The position numbers were made by a program, and so were the translations under genes. From Candidatus Latescibacterota bacterium (GTDB lineage Bacteria; Latescibacterota; UBA2968; GCA-2709665): a stretch of DNA of 64,000 nucleotides. Positions 8,792 to 17,942 of the stretch are shown here, piece by piece (the first letter of the stretch is position 1; each line of letters opens with the position of its first letter). The notes beneath the pieces are model-generated. The model searched no databases and was not told the DNA's origin. It was given only the letters and a program-made list of their open reading frames with translations. The stretch lies in NCBI GenBank assembly GCA_021295655.1, contig JAGWBX010000009.1, forward strand, positions 23,322 to 87,321. Direction: 5' to 3'.

Positions 8792-10528
8792 ATGGCATCG
8801 GGCAGCGGGCGTGTGCAGCGGGAACGGCATACCAGTACAGGTAACGGCGCGTTGCTGGTGGTTATCGACGGCGCAGGGCCGTACTGGGAGCGGGTGATTG
8901 TGGAGGAAACGGTCCTGCTGGCGCTGGCGCATTTCGGCATGCCCTACAGGTTGCTGGATCTGGCCGAGGAACGGCCGACGCCGGAGTCACTGGAACCGTG
9001 TGCAGGCATCCTGCTGGCGCAGAACGGGTTGGGCGCGTCGTTGACACTTTCCGAAACGGGTCTGATCGCGGATGCGGTTCGCAATGGCGCCGGGCTCGTC
9101 AATTTTGACTACGACCTGAGAAACTATGGGGGTCCCCTCCTGGAAATATTCGGGTTCGACCGGATCAACCCGCATCCGTACGCCACTGATACGCTGCGCA
9201 TTCAGGATAGGGAACATTACATCACCGAACTGCAATCCCCCGGAGAGTTTCACGCGTTCGACCGGATGGTGACGGCGATTGCCGCCGAAAAGTGGGGCGA
9301 TTCGGTCATACCGCTCGCCGACGGGATTCTGGGAAAGGAACAACTGATTTATATCCGGCACCTGGCGCCGTGGAGCGCGTTTGAACCGCGAAACTATCCC
9401 CTGGTGTTCGCAACGGAATGGGGAGCGGGTCGCGCCGTGCAGTTTACGTTGAATTCCAGGGTGTGGCGGAACGCGTTCTTCGGCCATGCCCGCGGCATGG
9501 ACGATCTGTTCTGGCGGTCGATCACGTGGACGGCCCGCAAGCCGTTTGCCGCCAACATGATACCACCGTTCGTGACCATGTCCTGGGACGACTGCGAAGG
9601 GCGTCACGATTTCGCGTACGCCGATATCGCGACGACCCATGGGTACAAACCAATGCCCTCGCTGTTTATCAGGAATGTACCGGAACGGCTATTGCCCAAA
9701 ATCAGGATCGGAATTCAGAGCGGGGATATCCACTACAACAGCCACGCGCTGGACTACTATCAGCTGCTGATCTACAATTTCGGTAAGGGCGAGTGTTCGC
9801 CGGAAGAACTCGAGTCCAACTTCGCCTTCGTGGATGCGTTCTGGAAACGGGTGGGGGCCACACCGGGTGCGACGCTCCGATTCCACTGGGGGGAATACGG
9901 GGTGCGGGCGCTTCCCTTTCTGAAGGCGCGAGGTCACCGGTTTTTCTGTCCGGCCCTGCAGACGGGGCTGCACAAGGCCGATATGTCCATGGAGGACGGT
10001 TTCCGGCCTTACGGGTTGCAGACCTGTTACTACGACTATCTGCCTGACGACCCCGATTTCTTCGCGTTTGCGGCGATGCTGGCCCGGCACTCCGAGGATT
10101 TTCTGACGGGATGCACCCCGTATCTGCGCGAGAACGAAAGCACAGACGTCGAAAAGGCGGCGGGCAACGCGGCCCTGCAGATACGGCACGGGCTCCGCGC
10201 CGGATTCTACGCGGAGATCGTCACCCATGAGCAGAAGTTCGACGCGGTTACGATGGATGAATGGGACCGGATTCTCGGTCGAACCCGGGAGATGACGGCC
10301 GGCTACGAGAAGATCTACGCCAGCCACGACGAAATCGGTCACTATCTGCAGGGAAAAGACGGGACCTGGCTGGAGCAGGTATCAACGGACGGTACGACGG
10401 CGCGGTGTACGATGGCGGGCCGGACCACGGTGCCCTTGCGTATTTCGGTATTTCGAAACGAGGATGACGCCGTTGTGCGCGAATACAGGGAGGTCGATGC
10501 GTTTGAGGAACGGGCGGTGGTGTTGTAG
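8792..10528 (+). CDS. Large protein with amidotransferase-like N-terminus and deacetylase-like C-terminal part
   Basis: A 578-residue soluble protein. Residues ~15-210 form an alpha/beta region (ALLVVIDGAGPYWERVIVEE, ILLAQNGLGASLTLSE) resembling a ThuA/class I amidotransferase-like fold without an obvious catalytic Cys. From ~250 the segment FVTMSWDDCEGRHDFAYADIA has the strand-Asp-Asp signature of NodB-type barrels, followed by HYNSHALDYY and LRFHWGEYG. The architecture parallels the gene at 3826-5640. The start is the ATG at 8792, with AGGAG six bases upstream; the frame is open back to 8663, but that part lies in the palindrome region after hicA. A carbohydrate-related hydrolase role is inferred from context only. 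Confidence 0.75.
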   Translation: MASGSGRVQRERHTSTGNGALLVVIDGAGPYWERVIVEETVLLALAHFGMPYRLLDLAEERPTPESLEPCAGILLAQNGLGASLTLSETGLIADAVRNGAGLVNFDYDLRNYGGPLLEIFGFDRINPHPYATDTLRIQDREHYITELQSPGEFHAFDRMVTAIAAEKWGDSVIPLADGILGKEQLIYIRHLAPWSAFEPRNYPLVFATEWGAGRAVQFTLNSRVWRNAFFGHARGMDDLFWRSITWTARKPFAANMIPPFVTMSWDDCEGRHDFAYADIATTHGYKPMPSLFIRNVPERLLPKIRIGIQSGDIHYNSHALDYYQLLIYNFGKGECSPEELESNFAFVDAFWKRVGATPGATLRFHWGEYGVRALPFLKARGHRFFCPALQTGLHKADMSMEDGFRPYGLQTCYYDYLPDDPDFFAFAAMLARHSEDFLTGCTPYLRENESTDVEKAAGNAALQIRHGLRAGFYAEIVTHEQKFDAVTMDEWDRILGRTREMTAGYEKIYASHDEIGHYLQGKDGTWLEQVSTDGTTARCTMAGRTTVPLRISVFRNEDDAVVREYREVDAFEERAVVL

Positions 10529-10546
10529 ATGACAGCGAACCATTCT

Positions 10547-10680
10547 CTAACAGTCGGTTGATAGAGTCGCTTTGCAGGCGAGGGAGCGCAACGCAGAATT
10601 TCGACCGCAAGGACCGGCCTCCTGTCTGCGTGCACCGCACAGGCAGGCAGCCCGGATGGATTTTTTCAACGGGCTGCTAA
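10547..10680 (+). mobile_element. MITE-like inverted-terminal-repeat element, copy 1
   Basis: The left end reads CTAACAGTCGGTTGATAGAG and the right end reads CAACGGGCTGCTAA, near-complementary termini (consensus TTARCAGYCCGTTGAAAAAG). The body contains a GC-rich hairpin (CCTGTCTGCGTGC / GCACAGGCAGG). Two further full copies (31240-31368, 46722-46892) and one right-end fragment (58931-58962) share this structure. There is no coding capacity, as for a non-autonomous element. Sequence from this copy extends the open frame of the next gene upstream to 10572, but that is not real coding. Confidence 0.8.
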
Positions 10681-10697
10681 CCCCGGAGTCGGAAAAC

Positions 10698-11645
10698 GTG
10701 ACGGAGTTCTTCTTCAACATTCAGATCGATTGCGAATCCACGCAACGCAGTGTAAACGATCCGGCGCTGGGCGAGCGGTCTATACGTGGATTGGGCGAAA
10801 TCTTCTCACGGACCGGCACGAAGGGGACGTTTGTCGTGATCCCTTCGGACATGAAGGTCCATTCGGGCGTGTACCGCGAGCTTGAATCCGAAGGCCACGA
10901 GGTGGGCCTGCACGTCCACCCGGCTGAGCAGGGGTACGAAGAGTTCTTGGGCGTGTACGGGTTCGAGGAACAGGTGGCGATTCTGAAGGAAGCCGTGGAT
11001 CGGTTCGCCGATTCGATGGGCCGCCCGCCCGCCGTATTCACCCCCGGTTATTTTTCGGCCAACGACCACACGTTTCCCGCGCTGGAGGCGCTGGGGTTCA
11101 CGCACGGCACCGTGTCGATGCCAACCCGAAACCTGCCGCAATGCGCCTGCGTATGGGGTGGTTCGCCACTGGACATCCACTACCCGCACCGGTACAATCG
11201 ATCCCTGTCGGGAGACGTGGATTTCGTGGACATACCGCCCACGGTGGACGTGGACTCCCGGATGTGGGGCGGGGCGCACCCGCAGGACCTGCGCATTGAA
11301 CTGGTGGACGCCAAGAACCACTGGTATACGATTCACAAGAACGTACAGCGACAGATCGAGAACGGAAGCAACGTTCCGGTCAAATATCTCAAGGCGTTGA
11401 CGCACAATATCTTCGACTATGCCAACGCGAGTGATTTCCGAAGGGAAACGATATTGGGAGTGATTGCGGCGGCGAGGGAAATATGTGAAGGGCAGGACGG
11501 TACTCTGGTTCCGGCGACAGCGGCGGATATCGCCGAAACCTATCGGGCGCGGGTTCCCCTGCCCGAACGCGGACTGCAACTGGATCTGGACACGAGAGGA
11601 CGCGCGGCCTGGACGGGGGGAGGCGCGCAACCGAATGCGAATTGA
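10698..11645 (+). CDS. Polysaccharide deacetylase family protein (NodB-like)
   Basis: A 315-residue cytosolic NodB-homology enzyme. Motif 1 is FFFNIQIDCE, the metal-binding HEVGLHVHP gives the HxxxH pair, and TPGYFSAND corresponds to the RxPY-type motif. These enzymes remove N- or O-acyl groups from glycans with a divalent metal. The GTG at 10698 is chosen as start: GGAG lies nine bases upstream, and everything further upstream in the frame is inside the MITE-like copy at 10547-10680. The gene is followed by a strong terminator. It is the third deacetylase-like gene in 8 kb, pointing to degradation of an acylated glycan; the exact substrate is unknown. Confidence 0.87.
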   Translation: MTEFFFNIQIDCESTQRSVNDPALGERSIRGLGEIFSRTGTKGTFVVIPSDMKVHSGVYRELESEGHEVGLHVHPAEQGYEEFLGVYGFEEQVAILKEAVDRFADSMGRPPAVFTPGYFSANDHTFPALEALGFTHGTVSMPTRNLPQCACVWGGSPLDIHYPHRYNRSLSGDVDFVDIPPTVDVDSRMWGGAHPQDLRIELVDAKNHWYTIHKNVQRQIENGSNVPVKYLKALTHNIFDYANASDFRRETILGVIAAAREICEGQDGTLVPATAADIAETYRARVPLPERGLQLDLDTRGRAAWTGGGAQPNAN

Positions 11646-11707
11646 CGGAAATCCGTAAGCCTGGAATCACGGCACAACCATCAAAACGAAAGCAATGCCG
11701 CACCCGC

Positions 11708-11737
11708 GCCGCCCGCGAGACAGGGCGGCCTTTTTTT
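11708..11737 (+). terminator. Rho-independent terminator after the deacetylase gene
   Basis: A perfect 7-bp stem GCCGCCC/GGGCGGC with an 8-base loop is followed after one base by seven T residues on the + strand. It separates the + strand deacetylase gene from the convergent - strand amidohydrolase, whose stop codon touches the T-run. Confidence 0.9.
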
Positions 11738-12626
11738 ATTCCGGGTCGATGGACACGAGACTCGCGGCGTTTTTGAAGTAGATCCTGTCAAGTACGGCCC
11801 GAGGAAGGTCGAGTGAGGGCAGAAATTCCTGGAGTTCGTTGCCTGTGTTATCGCGTCCATAGAGCAGTCTGTCGGCACGATGGATAAGGAAGTCGCGTGC
11901 GTGCTCGGGATCGCGCCTGAGGGCGTTGAGGCCGGACCCGGAGGAAAGGTCTGCGAAAAGGTTGGGATGGTTGTCGAGGAGGCTATGGAGTTCCCCGCCG
12001 GGGGCGACCGGGCCGGACGGATAGGACTCGGGTGAAGTCGCTGCATCGCCGCTGATGTATCGCCAGAATCCGGGCGCGTGCCCGATAAAGACGGTGTTTG
12101 GGCATGCCTGCAGCGCGCGTTCCAGGTTCCCGACGTCGCCGCCGCACCAATGGTTCTGATACGTCGGGTTTCCATTATCGTCCGGCAGAAAGGGTACGTC
12201 CAGGTGGAGGACAACGGGCGCGCCGAGTTCACCCGCGCGACGGAACAGCTGGATGCTTCGGGGGTCGTCCAGCTGGAGCCGATAGCTCCATTCGCCGCAC
12301 ACCCTCACGCCGTGCATCCGCCAGGCACTCTCAAAGAGATCGGCGGCGGAGCCTTCGTAGGGGCACGGGCAGTACCCTGCGATGAAGCGGCCCGGATATC
12401 TGTCGCATGCCGCAAGGATGTGATCCAGGGTGGCGCCGGCGTGTGTGCCGTCCGGCCGGTAGTTGAGCGGGCTGAATCCGCCGCCGAATCGCGGCGCGTC
12501 CTGTCCGGGAGGAAGGTACCATGTCAACAGCCACGCGAGGTCGATACCATAGGCGTCCATCTCGGAAACGAGGCTCCCGGCATCCATGCCCTGGTAGTTG
12601 ACGTGCATGTGTGCGTCGATGCGCAT
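11736..12626 (-). CDS. Amidohydrolase 2 family metal-dependent hydrolase
   Basis: A 296-residue TIM-barrel hydrolase. The N-terminal RIDAHMHVN supplies the HxH metal pair, IGHAPGFW the next His, and LLYGRDN the catalytic Asp strand near the C-terminus. The family includes lactonases (for example fuconolactonase-like and 4-sulfomuconolactonase), decarboxylases and amidohydrolases. It is the last gene of a four-gene - strand operon and begins only 4 bases after the stop of a paralogous amidohydrolase, so translational coupling is likely. In this company (lyase, FAH-family enzyme) a sugar lactonase role is plausible but unproven. Confidence 0.87.
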   Translation of the reverse strand: MRIDAHMHVNYQGMDAGSLVSEMDAYGIDLAWLLTWYLPPGQDAPRFGGGFSPLNYRPDGTHAGATLDHILAACDRYPGRFIAGYCPCPYEGSAADLFESAWRMHGVRVCGEWSYRLQLDDPRSIQLFRRAGELGAPVVLHLDVPFLPDDNGNPTYQNHWCGGDVGNLERALQACPNTVFIGHAPGFWRYISGDAATSPESYPSGPVAPGGELHSLLDNHPNLFADLSSGSGLNALRRDPEHARDFLIHRADRLLYGRDNTGNELQEFLPSLDLPRAVLDRIYFKNAASLVSIDPE

Positions 12627-12630
12627 CGGG

Positions 12631-13476
12631 CTAGGAAAGGTCCAGGATGGAGAGACTGTCGCGATAGATTACCGATTCGATTTCGTCGGCGTCGAGGCGG
12701 GGCAGCGCGGTGCCCTCGAGCATACGGTTCAGGCTGCGCAGGCCGGCCAGCGATGCGTCGACGTTGGTAAACGGGTAATCCGTGCCGAAGAGCAGTTTGT
12801 CCCAGACCCCGTATTCCTGGACGAGCATCAGGCTGTGGTAGAGCTGGAACGGTCTGTAGTGCAGGGCGCTGACGTCGGCATAGACGTTGGGATGTTTTCG
12901 GATAACCGCAATGCATTCGCCTTCGTAGGGATGCCCCAGATGCGCGAGGATGATTTTCACGTCGGGAAATCGAATGGCAACGGGGTCCAGGTGGCGGGGA
13001 AGCGTACATTCCAGGGGCGCCTGGGAAACGAAGGTGGTTCCGGTATGCAGGAGTACGGGCAGGCCGTGTTCCGTTGCGTAACGCCAGAGCGGCTCGACGG
13101 AAGGATCGTCGGGCCTGAAGCCGGCGTACATGGAGAGCAATTTTACCCCCCTGAGGCCGAGATCCTGATGTCCCTCCCTCAACTCGTCCTGCCAGCCCTC
13201 CCGGGTGGGATCGACCGACAGGAAGCCGATGAGCGTTTCCGGGTTCCGGGCTACCGTTTCCGCAACGTAGCGGTCGTCCACCCATATACCGCTCAGCCTG
13301 GCCTTGCCGCCGAAGACAATCGTTCGTACGGGTTCGCCAGCCTCCCGCCGGTAGTCTTCATAGCTGGCCGTGAGATCGATTTCCGCGTCGCCCCTGGCGC
13401 GCATGGCCTGGCGGCGGAACTGCTCCGTAAAGTCCTGAGGATCCCGGAAGACGTGGGTGTGTACGTCGATGATCAT
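12631..13476 (-). CDS. Amidohydrolase 2 family protein
   Basis: A 281-residue TIM-barrel hydrolase. MIIDVHTHVF gives the HxH motif, LLHTGTTFVSQ the strand-4/5 His, VKIILAHLGHP the strand-6 His, and LLFGTDYPF the catalytic Asp. It shares the fold with its downstream neighbour but only low identity by eye. Part of the - strand operon behind the lyase and FAH-family genes, with 86 bases to the upstream gene and 4 bases to the next. Likely a lactonase or related C-O/C-N hydrolase acting on a sugar acid derivative. Confidence 0.88.
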   Translation of the reverse strand: MIIDVHTHVFRDPQDFTEQFRRQAMRARGDAEIDLTASYEDYRREAGEPVRTIVFGGKARLSGIWVDDRYVAETVARNPETLIGFLSVDPTREGWQDELREGHQDLGLRGVKLLSMYAGFRPDDPSVEPLWRYATEHGLPVLLHTGTTFVSQAPLECTLPRHLDPVAIRFPDVKIILAHLGHPYEGECIAVIRKHPNVYADVSALHYRPFQLYHSLMLVQEYGVWDKLLFGTDYPFTNVDASLAGLRSLNRMLEGTALPRLDADEIESVIYRDSLSILDLS

Positions 13477-13562
13477 CGCTATTGTCCTTCAGGCAGTGAT
13501 CGGTTTCGGGATCGCGCCCGCTAACCTGGTGTTTTCGGGATGTGATGAAAGGCAGGCGATTG

Positions 13563-14573
13563 TCAAAGCGGATCGACCCTGACCAGGGTTTCTTCATCCG
13601 GTTCAATCCGGAGGGGATTCTTCAACGGTCTGCCGAAGCCGTTCCATGAGACGGCCATGATGTCTCCGTCTTCAAGTTCGACACCGGCGCCGAAACTGAA
13701 CGCATCCGCGCCGAAGAAGAAGACGTGCGCGTCTTCGGGACGGCGGTGCTGCGGGTACTTGAAGTGGTGGTGCTCGAGGTTGGCCAGACTGTGCGCCATG
13801 TTGGACTCGCCCGTCGCTATGATTCCGGCCCAGATGACGCTTCCGTTTCGTTCAATTGCGACTTCGCCACTGACATTCCCGAAATCCGGATCGAGAATGA
13901 GTTCGGGGCCGAGGGAGCACGTCCGAAGCTTGGATGGCGCCAGATACAGGTAGTTTTTCTTTTCGGTGACGTGGTCCGAGAATTCATTTCCAATGGCGAG
14001 GCCGATGCGCCTGGGGTTGCGCTCCGAATCGATAATATACGCCCCGGCGAGTTCGGGTTCTTCGCCGCCGTCGCCCGCGAAGGACGGCACGTCCAGGGGT
14101 TCGCCGTGTGCGCGAAGGATGGCGCCGGTTCCCTTGTAGAACCACTCCGGCGGTACGCCGACGTTTCCCGTCTCCGGCCTGCCTCCTCGCAGACCCCATT
14201 GATACATTCGCATGCTGTCGGTAACCTGCGTCTCGCCGTCGCCGTCCTGTTCGTGCATGGCCTGTCGGTTGTCAACGCTGGCCCGGTGGGTCAGACCGGT
14301 GCCGGCAACCAGGCAGCGGGAGGGTTCACCGGGGTGATCGTACGCGGGCAGGAGCTTCCAATCGGACCGGCCGTGGTAGATGGCGTCGTAGTCCTGGAAG
14401 TTTCTTCCAGGTGTTCTTTCGACTTCCGCGGACAGAGATTCGCCGGATTGCAGAACGAAGCTCGCGATGCCGTGAACCGACGTGTGTCCGTCGATCAGCC
14501 GGCAACGGTCGCCGTCGACAACGGCGATGCGCCGCCCCTCGTTGGGATGGATCAGCTGGATCAGTCTGAACAT
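13563..14573 (-). CDS. FAH-superfamily enzyme, GguC/AraD1-like
   Basis: A 336-residue protein whose N-terminus MFRLIQLIHPNEGRRIAVVD and overall length match the GguC/AraD1 group of the fumarylacetoacetate hydrolase superfamily. Other matching features are the segment PEWFYKGTGAILRAHGEPL, the acidic metal site GEEPELAGAY and GNEFSDHVTEKKNYLYLAPSK. Members act on 2-keto-3-deoxy sugar acids (dehydration or hydrolysis of diketo forms). The Met at 14573 is taken as start because it aligns with the family; 13 extra codons upstream are open. The assignment suggests that the operon handles keto-deoxy sugar acids, a typical product of polysaccharide lyases such as the gene upstream. Exact reaction unknown. 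Confidence 0.8.
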   Translation of the reverse strand: MFRLIQLIHPNEGRRIAVVDGDRCRLIDGHTSVHGIASFVLQSGESLSAEVERTPGRNFQDYDAIYHGRSDWKLLPAYDHPGEPSRCLVAGTGLTHRASVDNRQAMHEQDGDGETQVTDSMRMYQWGLRGGRPETGNVGVPPEWFYKGTGAILRAHGEPLDVPSFAGDGGEEPELAGAYIIDSERNPRRIGLAIGNEFSDHVTEKKNYLYLAPSKLRTCSLGPELILDPDFGNVSGEVAIERNGSVIWAGIIATGESNMAHSLANLEHHHFKYPQHRRPEDAHVFFFGADAFSFGAGVELEDGDIMAVSWNGFGRPLKNPLRIEPDEETLVRVDPL

Positions 14574-14624
14574 GGGAATGCCCGGTGTCGTTATACGGCG
14601 GGCGCCATCCATTCGGGCTCGCCG

Positions 14625-16751
14625 TCACGTATCCGATGGCGCCTGCAATTTCCGTTCGGTGAGCCCTTCGCGGTTCCCGCGAATCAGCGGCCTGCCTCTG
14701 TAGGCGACGTCGCCGCCGTCAAGGACTGCGACCCGGACGGGACGCTCATCCTGAAAGGAGAGAATGCAGACCGTTCCGGTGAATGAGAGACCGTCGCATC
14801 CCATGGTCCTGCCGTCCACGCCGTATACGACAAGATCGACCTTGTTGCCGCGGCGGATCCGGATCCCTCTGGCGATTTCCGGTCGGCATGTTTTTCCGTT
14901 GGCGACGGCTGTGCGCCGGGACACGCTGACGTCATCGGGTTCCGTTTTGAACGGGACGAGACCGACGTCGTACACAACGGCGTTCGCGCCTTCGCCCCGG
15001 ACCCATTTCTGCAGACCCAACCAGTAACGATTGGGGTATCTTCCGGGTGCGCCGTCCCTTTCTTCATAGGCGGTTCCGCGACGGACGTAGTGAATCTCCG
15101 AGGGCTTTGCGGGGACGACCTGCAACCCCGGCCGTCCGGTGGTGAGCATACGGCTTCGGCTGCCTTTCCACCTGACGGGCGCGTGGAGGTACCAGGTGTA
15201 GGCGTGGTGCTGGGGACCTTCAAAAACGGCGTCGGATACGAGGAAATAGTCGGGTTTCAGAAATGTGATGCGCCGCTCGACGCGAGTGGCGTATTGACCT
15301 TCGTAAGCGCGGTGGATTGCGGAAAAATAGTCCAGCGTTTCTCCGGTCGCCCAGGCAACGTCCTCGCCGCGGTGATGGACGCGGTCCATCGGCGCGTCAT
15401 TGACCACAAGCTGGTTGTGGGCCTGTGGTGAACGGAAGTACTGATCGAGCGGGTTGTCGTAGGGGCCCCAGCGGCTGGCCTCTACGGCCAGCGGTTCACC
15501 GTGGGCGTAGAGCTCGAAATCGAGCAGGTCGTTATGGGTATGGCCGCCGCCCCATGGACCATAGTTGACAATCAGATATCGGGCATCCTTATTCCAGTCC
15601 GAACGCATGACGGCAAAGCCCGACGGCCGTCTGTCGATGGACGTGTAGTCAGGATTCTTCGGCCGGATACGGGAACCGGATTCGATTCTGTCGCGCACGG
15701 GCCAGAGATATCGGCCGTCTCCGGTAAGTTCGGCGGCCCGCCGCAATATGCCCTCCTGCGGCCCGATGCCTCCGTCGTTGAATCCCTGGGACTCGCCCAG
15801 TGGGGAGGTGGTGGATAGGACCCAGTCGTACATCCGCACGATGCGGGCGCGCAGGTCGGTTTCCATCTTGATGTACGGGATCCTGTCCGAGAACGTAAGG
15901 AGATCCTCGCTGATGCGGGTGCACCACGCGCCATAGCCGGAGGCACGTTCGTGGTGGCAGCCGTCCGCGTAAAAGTCCCTGTCGACGTGCTCCAAAAGGC
16001 GTTCAATGCCGATCTTGACCCAGCGTCGTGCCTCCTTGAACTCCGGGAACAGGCCGCCCGCGTAGACGAGCGCCCACGAGCCGCACATCTGCCAGTTTCC
16101 GCTGCGATAGCCTTCGTCTTTTTCAAGGAGATAGAGCCAGCGTCCTGCGCCCAGAATGGATTTCAACATGCGTCGATGGGTGACGGGCCTGAGAATGCCG
16201 GTGGATCGATACGCGAAATAGTGATCGATGAACCGGGGTGTGCGGCCCCCCAACCCGAGTTCATAGAAAATGACGTCGTGTCCGGCGGGGTTGTCAATGT
16301 CGTTGCGCTGCTCGTACCACTGGTTGAACAGATCGTCGAAACATTCCACAAAGCGGGGGTCGCCGGTTTGTCCGAACGCGACCCGCAGGCACTCGGACCA
16401 TCCCCAGTAGTGAGTGCCGTAGATCCCCGAGCGCCCCCAATTCGCATTGAAGTCGACGGTCTTTCCGAACTTGTACGTCAGGTCGTGCCAGCCCCGGATC
16501 TCGTGTGCGACAACGCGTTCGGCCTCCCGAACGCGGTCCGGATCCGATTTGTCGCCGGTTGGCGCGACCATATTAAGGGGCTCTTTCCGCGCGGAAAAGT
16601 AATTGCCCCATGCTGAGGCCGCCTGCTTCCATTTTCCGGACTTCACCGCCTTCCGGACGGGCTTCAGGTCGGTCCCCTTCAGGTTGATCGCGGCGAAGAG
16701 GTCCTTGTTGGAGATGGAACGCATTCTCGTGCGGCTGATTTCAGGGGGCAT
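14625..16751 (-). CDS. Heparinase II/III-like polysaccharide lyase
   Basis: A 708-residue protein with the two-part heparinase II/III layout. An N-terminal alpha/alpha toroid (KWKQAASAWGNYFSARKEP, YWGWSECLRVAFGQTGDPRF, YEQRNDID) is followed from ~residue 390 by a beta-sheet domain with GGGHTHNDLLDFELYAHGEPL. The HTHNDLL segment is the hallmark Heparinase_II_III motif. Such lyases cleave uronic-acid glycans (heparin, alginate, ulvan and others) by beta-elimination. No clear signal peptide is seen, so it may act on imported oligosaccharides. Start at 16751 is supported by GAGG eight to nine bases upstream. First gene of a four-gene catabolic operon. Confidence 0.88.
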   Translation of the reverse strand: MPPEISRTRMRSISNKDLFAAINLKGTDLKPVRKAVKSGKWKQAASAWGNYFSARKEPLNMVAPTGDKSDPDRVREAERVVAHEIRGWHDLTYKFGKTVDFNANWGRSGIYGTHYWGWSECLRVAFGQTGDPRFVECFDDLFNQWYEQRNDIDNPAGHDVIFYELGLGGRTPRFIDHYFAYRSTGILRPVTHRRMLKSILGAGRWLYLLEKDEGYRSGNWQMCGSWALVYAGGLFPEFKEARRWVKIGIERLLEHVDRDFYADGCHHERASGYGAWCTRISEDLLTFSDRIPYIKMETDLRARIVRMYDWVLSTTSPLGESQGFNDGGIGPQEGILRRAAELTGDGRYLWPVRDRIESGSRIRPKNPDYTSIDRRPSGFAVMRSDWNKDARYLIVNYGPWGGGHTHNDLLDFELYAHGEPLAVEASRWGPYDNPLDQYFRSPQAHNQLVVNDAPMDRVHHRGEDVAWATGETLDYFSAIHRAYEGQYATRVERRITFLKPDYFLVSDAVFEGPQHHAYTWYLHAPVRWKGSRSRMLTTGRPGLQVVPAKPSEIHYVRRGTAYEERDGAPGRYPNRYWLGLQKWVRGEGANAVVYDVGLVPFKTEPDDVSVSRRTAVANGKTCRPEIARGIRIRRGNKVDLVVYGVDGRTMGCDGLSFTGTVCILSFQDERPVRVAVLDGGDVAYRGRPLIRGNREGLTERKLQAPSDT

Positions 16752-16957
16752 GGATCGACACCTCACGCCATCCACGTCAGCGACGCGATAGCAGCTGTCG
16801 TCTTTTCATGGAATTGGAAAACGCTCGCGATAGGAATGTACGGTCGGTCCGGGCAAGTCAAGGACAAAGGCGGGCAGTACCGGAGACGTCCGGGCGTAAG
16901 CCGGTCTCCCGTCTGGTAAAGGAAGCTGCTGTTGAGCAATGTTGCAGCCTGGCCTGT

Positions 16958-17689
16958 TCAATGCTCGGCACCGCCAGGAGCGGGTGTGTCCGTCGTGGAT
17001 TTCAGGGTGTCCACGGCGTGCCGGATGATGCGTGCGGCGGATTCGAGGCCGGTTCGGCCCGTATTCACAACAACGTGATACAGGGCAGGATCGTCCCAGT
17101 TGATATGGTAGTTGTCTCTGAGGTACGCGCCCCGGCGTCTGTCGCTTTTCTGAATCAGTTCTCTGGCCTCTTTACGGGTACTCGGCTTCTGGCGTTCCAT
17201 GACAACCTGGATGCGCTTCTCCAGAGGGGCCACGGTGCGGACGTGCAGCGTATTGGGATCATCCCGAAGGATCGCCTGGCCTCCCCGGCCTACGATGATG
17301 ACCCTGTCCCGTTTCCGGAGACGATGGACCGTGGCCTGAAGAAATCTGAGATAGTCCCGCTGGTCCAGAAGGTGTTTTTCCTCGTTGACCGTTGGGTCCC
17401 CGGCCAGAAGCGCCGCCGATACTTCGTATGGAAACTCCAGCCCCCAGAGCATGGCCGGCGGTGTCGGTACGGACCGGGACGGCACGATCAGGCTGTGGAT
17501 GAATCGTTTTACCGCGCTTTGCGCCTGCTCGTCGAATTTTTCGACTTCGGATTCCGGCACATTGGCTTCTCTCGCGACTTCGGTGATGATGTTTTTATCC
17601 ACGAAGTCGTAGCTGAGAACTTCCGATGCCCGGCGTGCTACCAGATCGCCAATACTGCCGAGTTGTCGTGAGACGGTAATGACGGCCAC
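16958..17689 (-). CDS. Cytidylate kinase-like family protein
   Basis: A ~243-residue P-loop kinase-like protein. The N-terminus AVITVSRQLGSIGDLVARRA matches the Cytidylate_kin2 group (usually SRQxGSGG), but the second P-loop Gly is Ile (GSIGD). Downstream, VIIVGRGGQAILRD and RRRGAYLRDNYHINWDDP are typical of the family, whose substrate is largely unknown. The GTG at 17689 is preferred because AAAGG lies nine bases upstream; the in-frame ATG at 17698 directly abuts that ribosome site. Follows the PpiD-like gene on the same strand after 253 bases. Confidence 0.8.
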   Translation of the reverse strand: MAVITVSRQLGSIGDLVARRASEVLSYDFVDKNIITEVAREANVPESEVEKFDEQAQSAVKRFIHSLIVPSRSVPTPPAMLWGLEFPYEVSAALLAGDPTVNEEKHLLDQRDYLRFLQATVHRLRKRDRVIIVGRGGQAILRDDPNTLHVRTVAPLEKRIQVVMERQKPSTRKEARELIQKSDRRRGAYLRDNYHINWDDPALYHVVVNTGRTGLESAARIIRHAVDTLKSTTDTPAPGGAEH

Positions 17690-17942
17690 TCGAGTCATCC
17701 TTTGCGGCCGGGCGACGAATCGGCCGCGCAAAGCCCGCTGGGGAGATTAACCCCAATACGAAAAAAACAGCAACCCGGCGACGCAACGAAAACCCCTGAA
17801 ACGGGGCACAACGGTCGTCAATAATGACGTTTTTTCAGTTCACGTCCAGTGACCTGGTGTATCCTGGTAATCAGGCGTCAAATCGCCTTTATCCACTTGC
17901 TTATATTCAATATTTGCGTCCCGGAAAAATAACGAATCATTG

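Noticed and set aside
10572..10697. N-terminal extension of the NodB-like deacetylase
   Set aside because: These codons lie in the MITE-like copy 1; a ribosome site and family alignment support the GTG at 10698.
17836..17870. CGTCA-ATAA-TGACG hairpin with T-run on + near 17816-17836 considered as a terminator
   Set aside because: Stem is only 5 bp and it points along the + strand where no gene ends; flanking genes are on the - strand.
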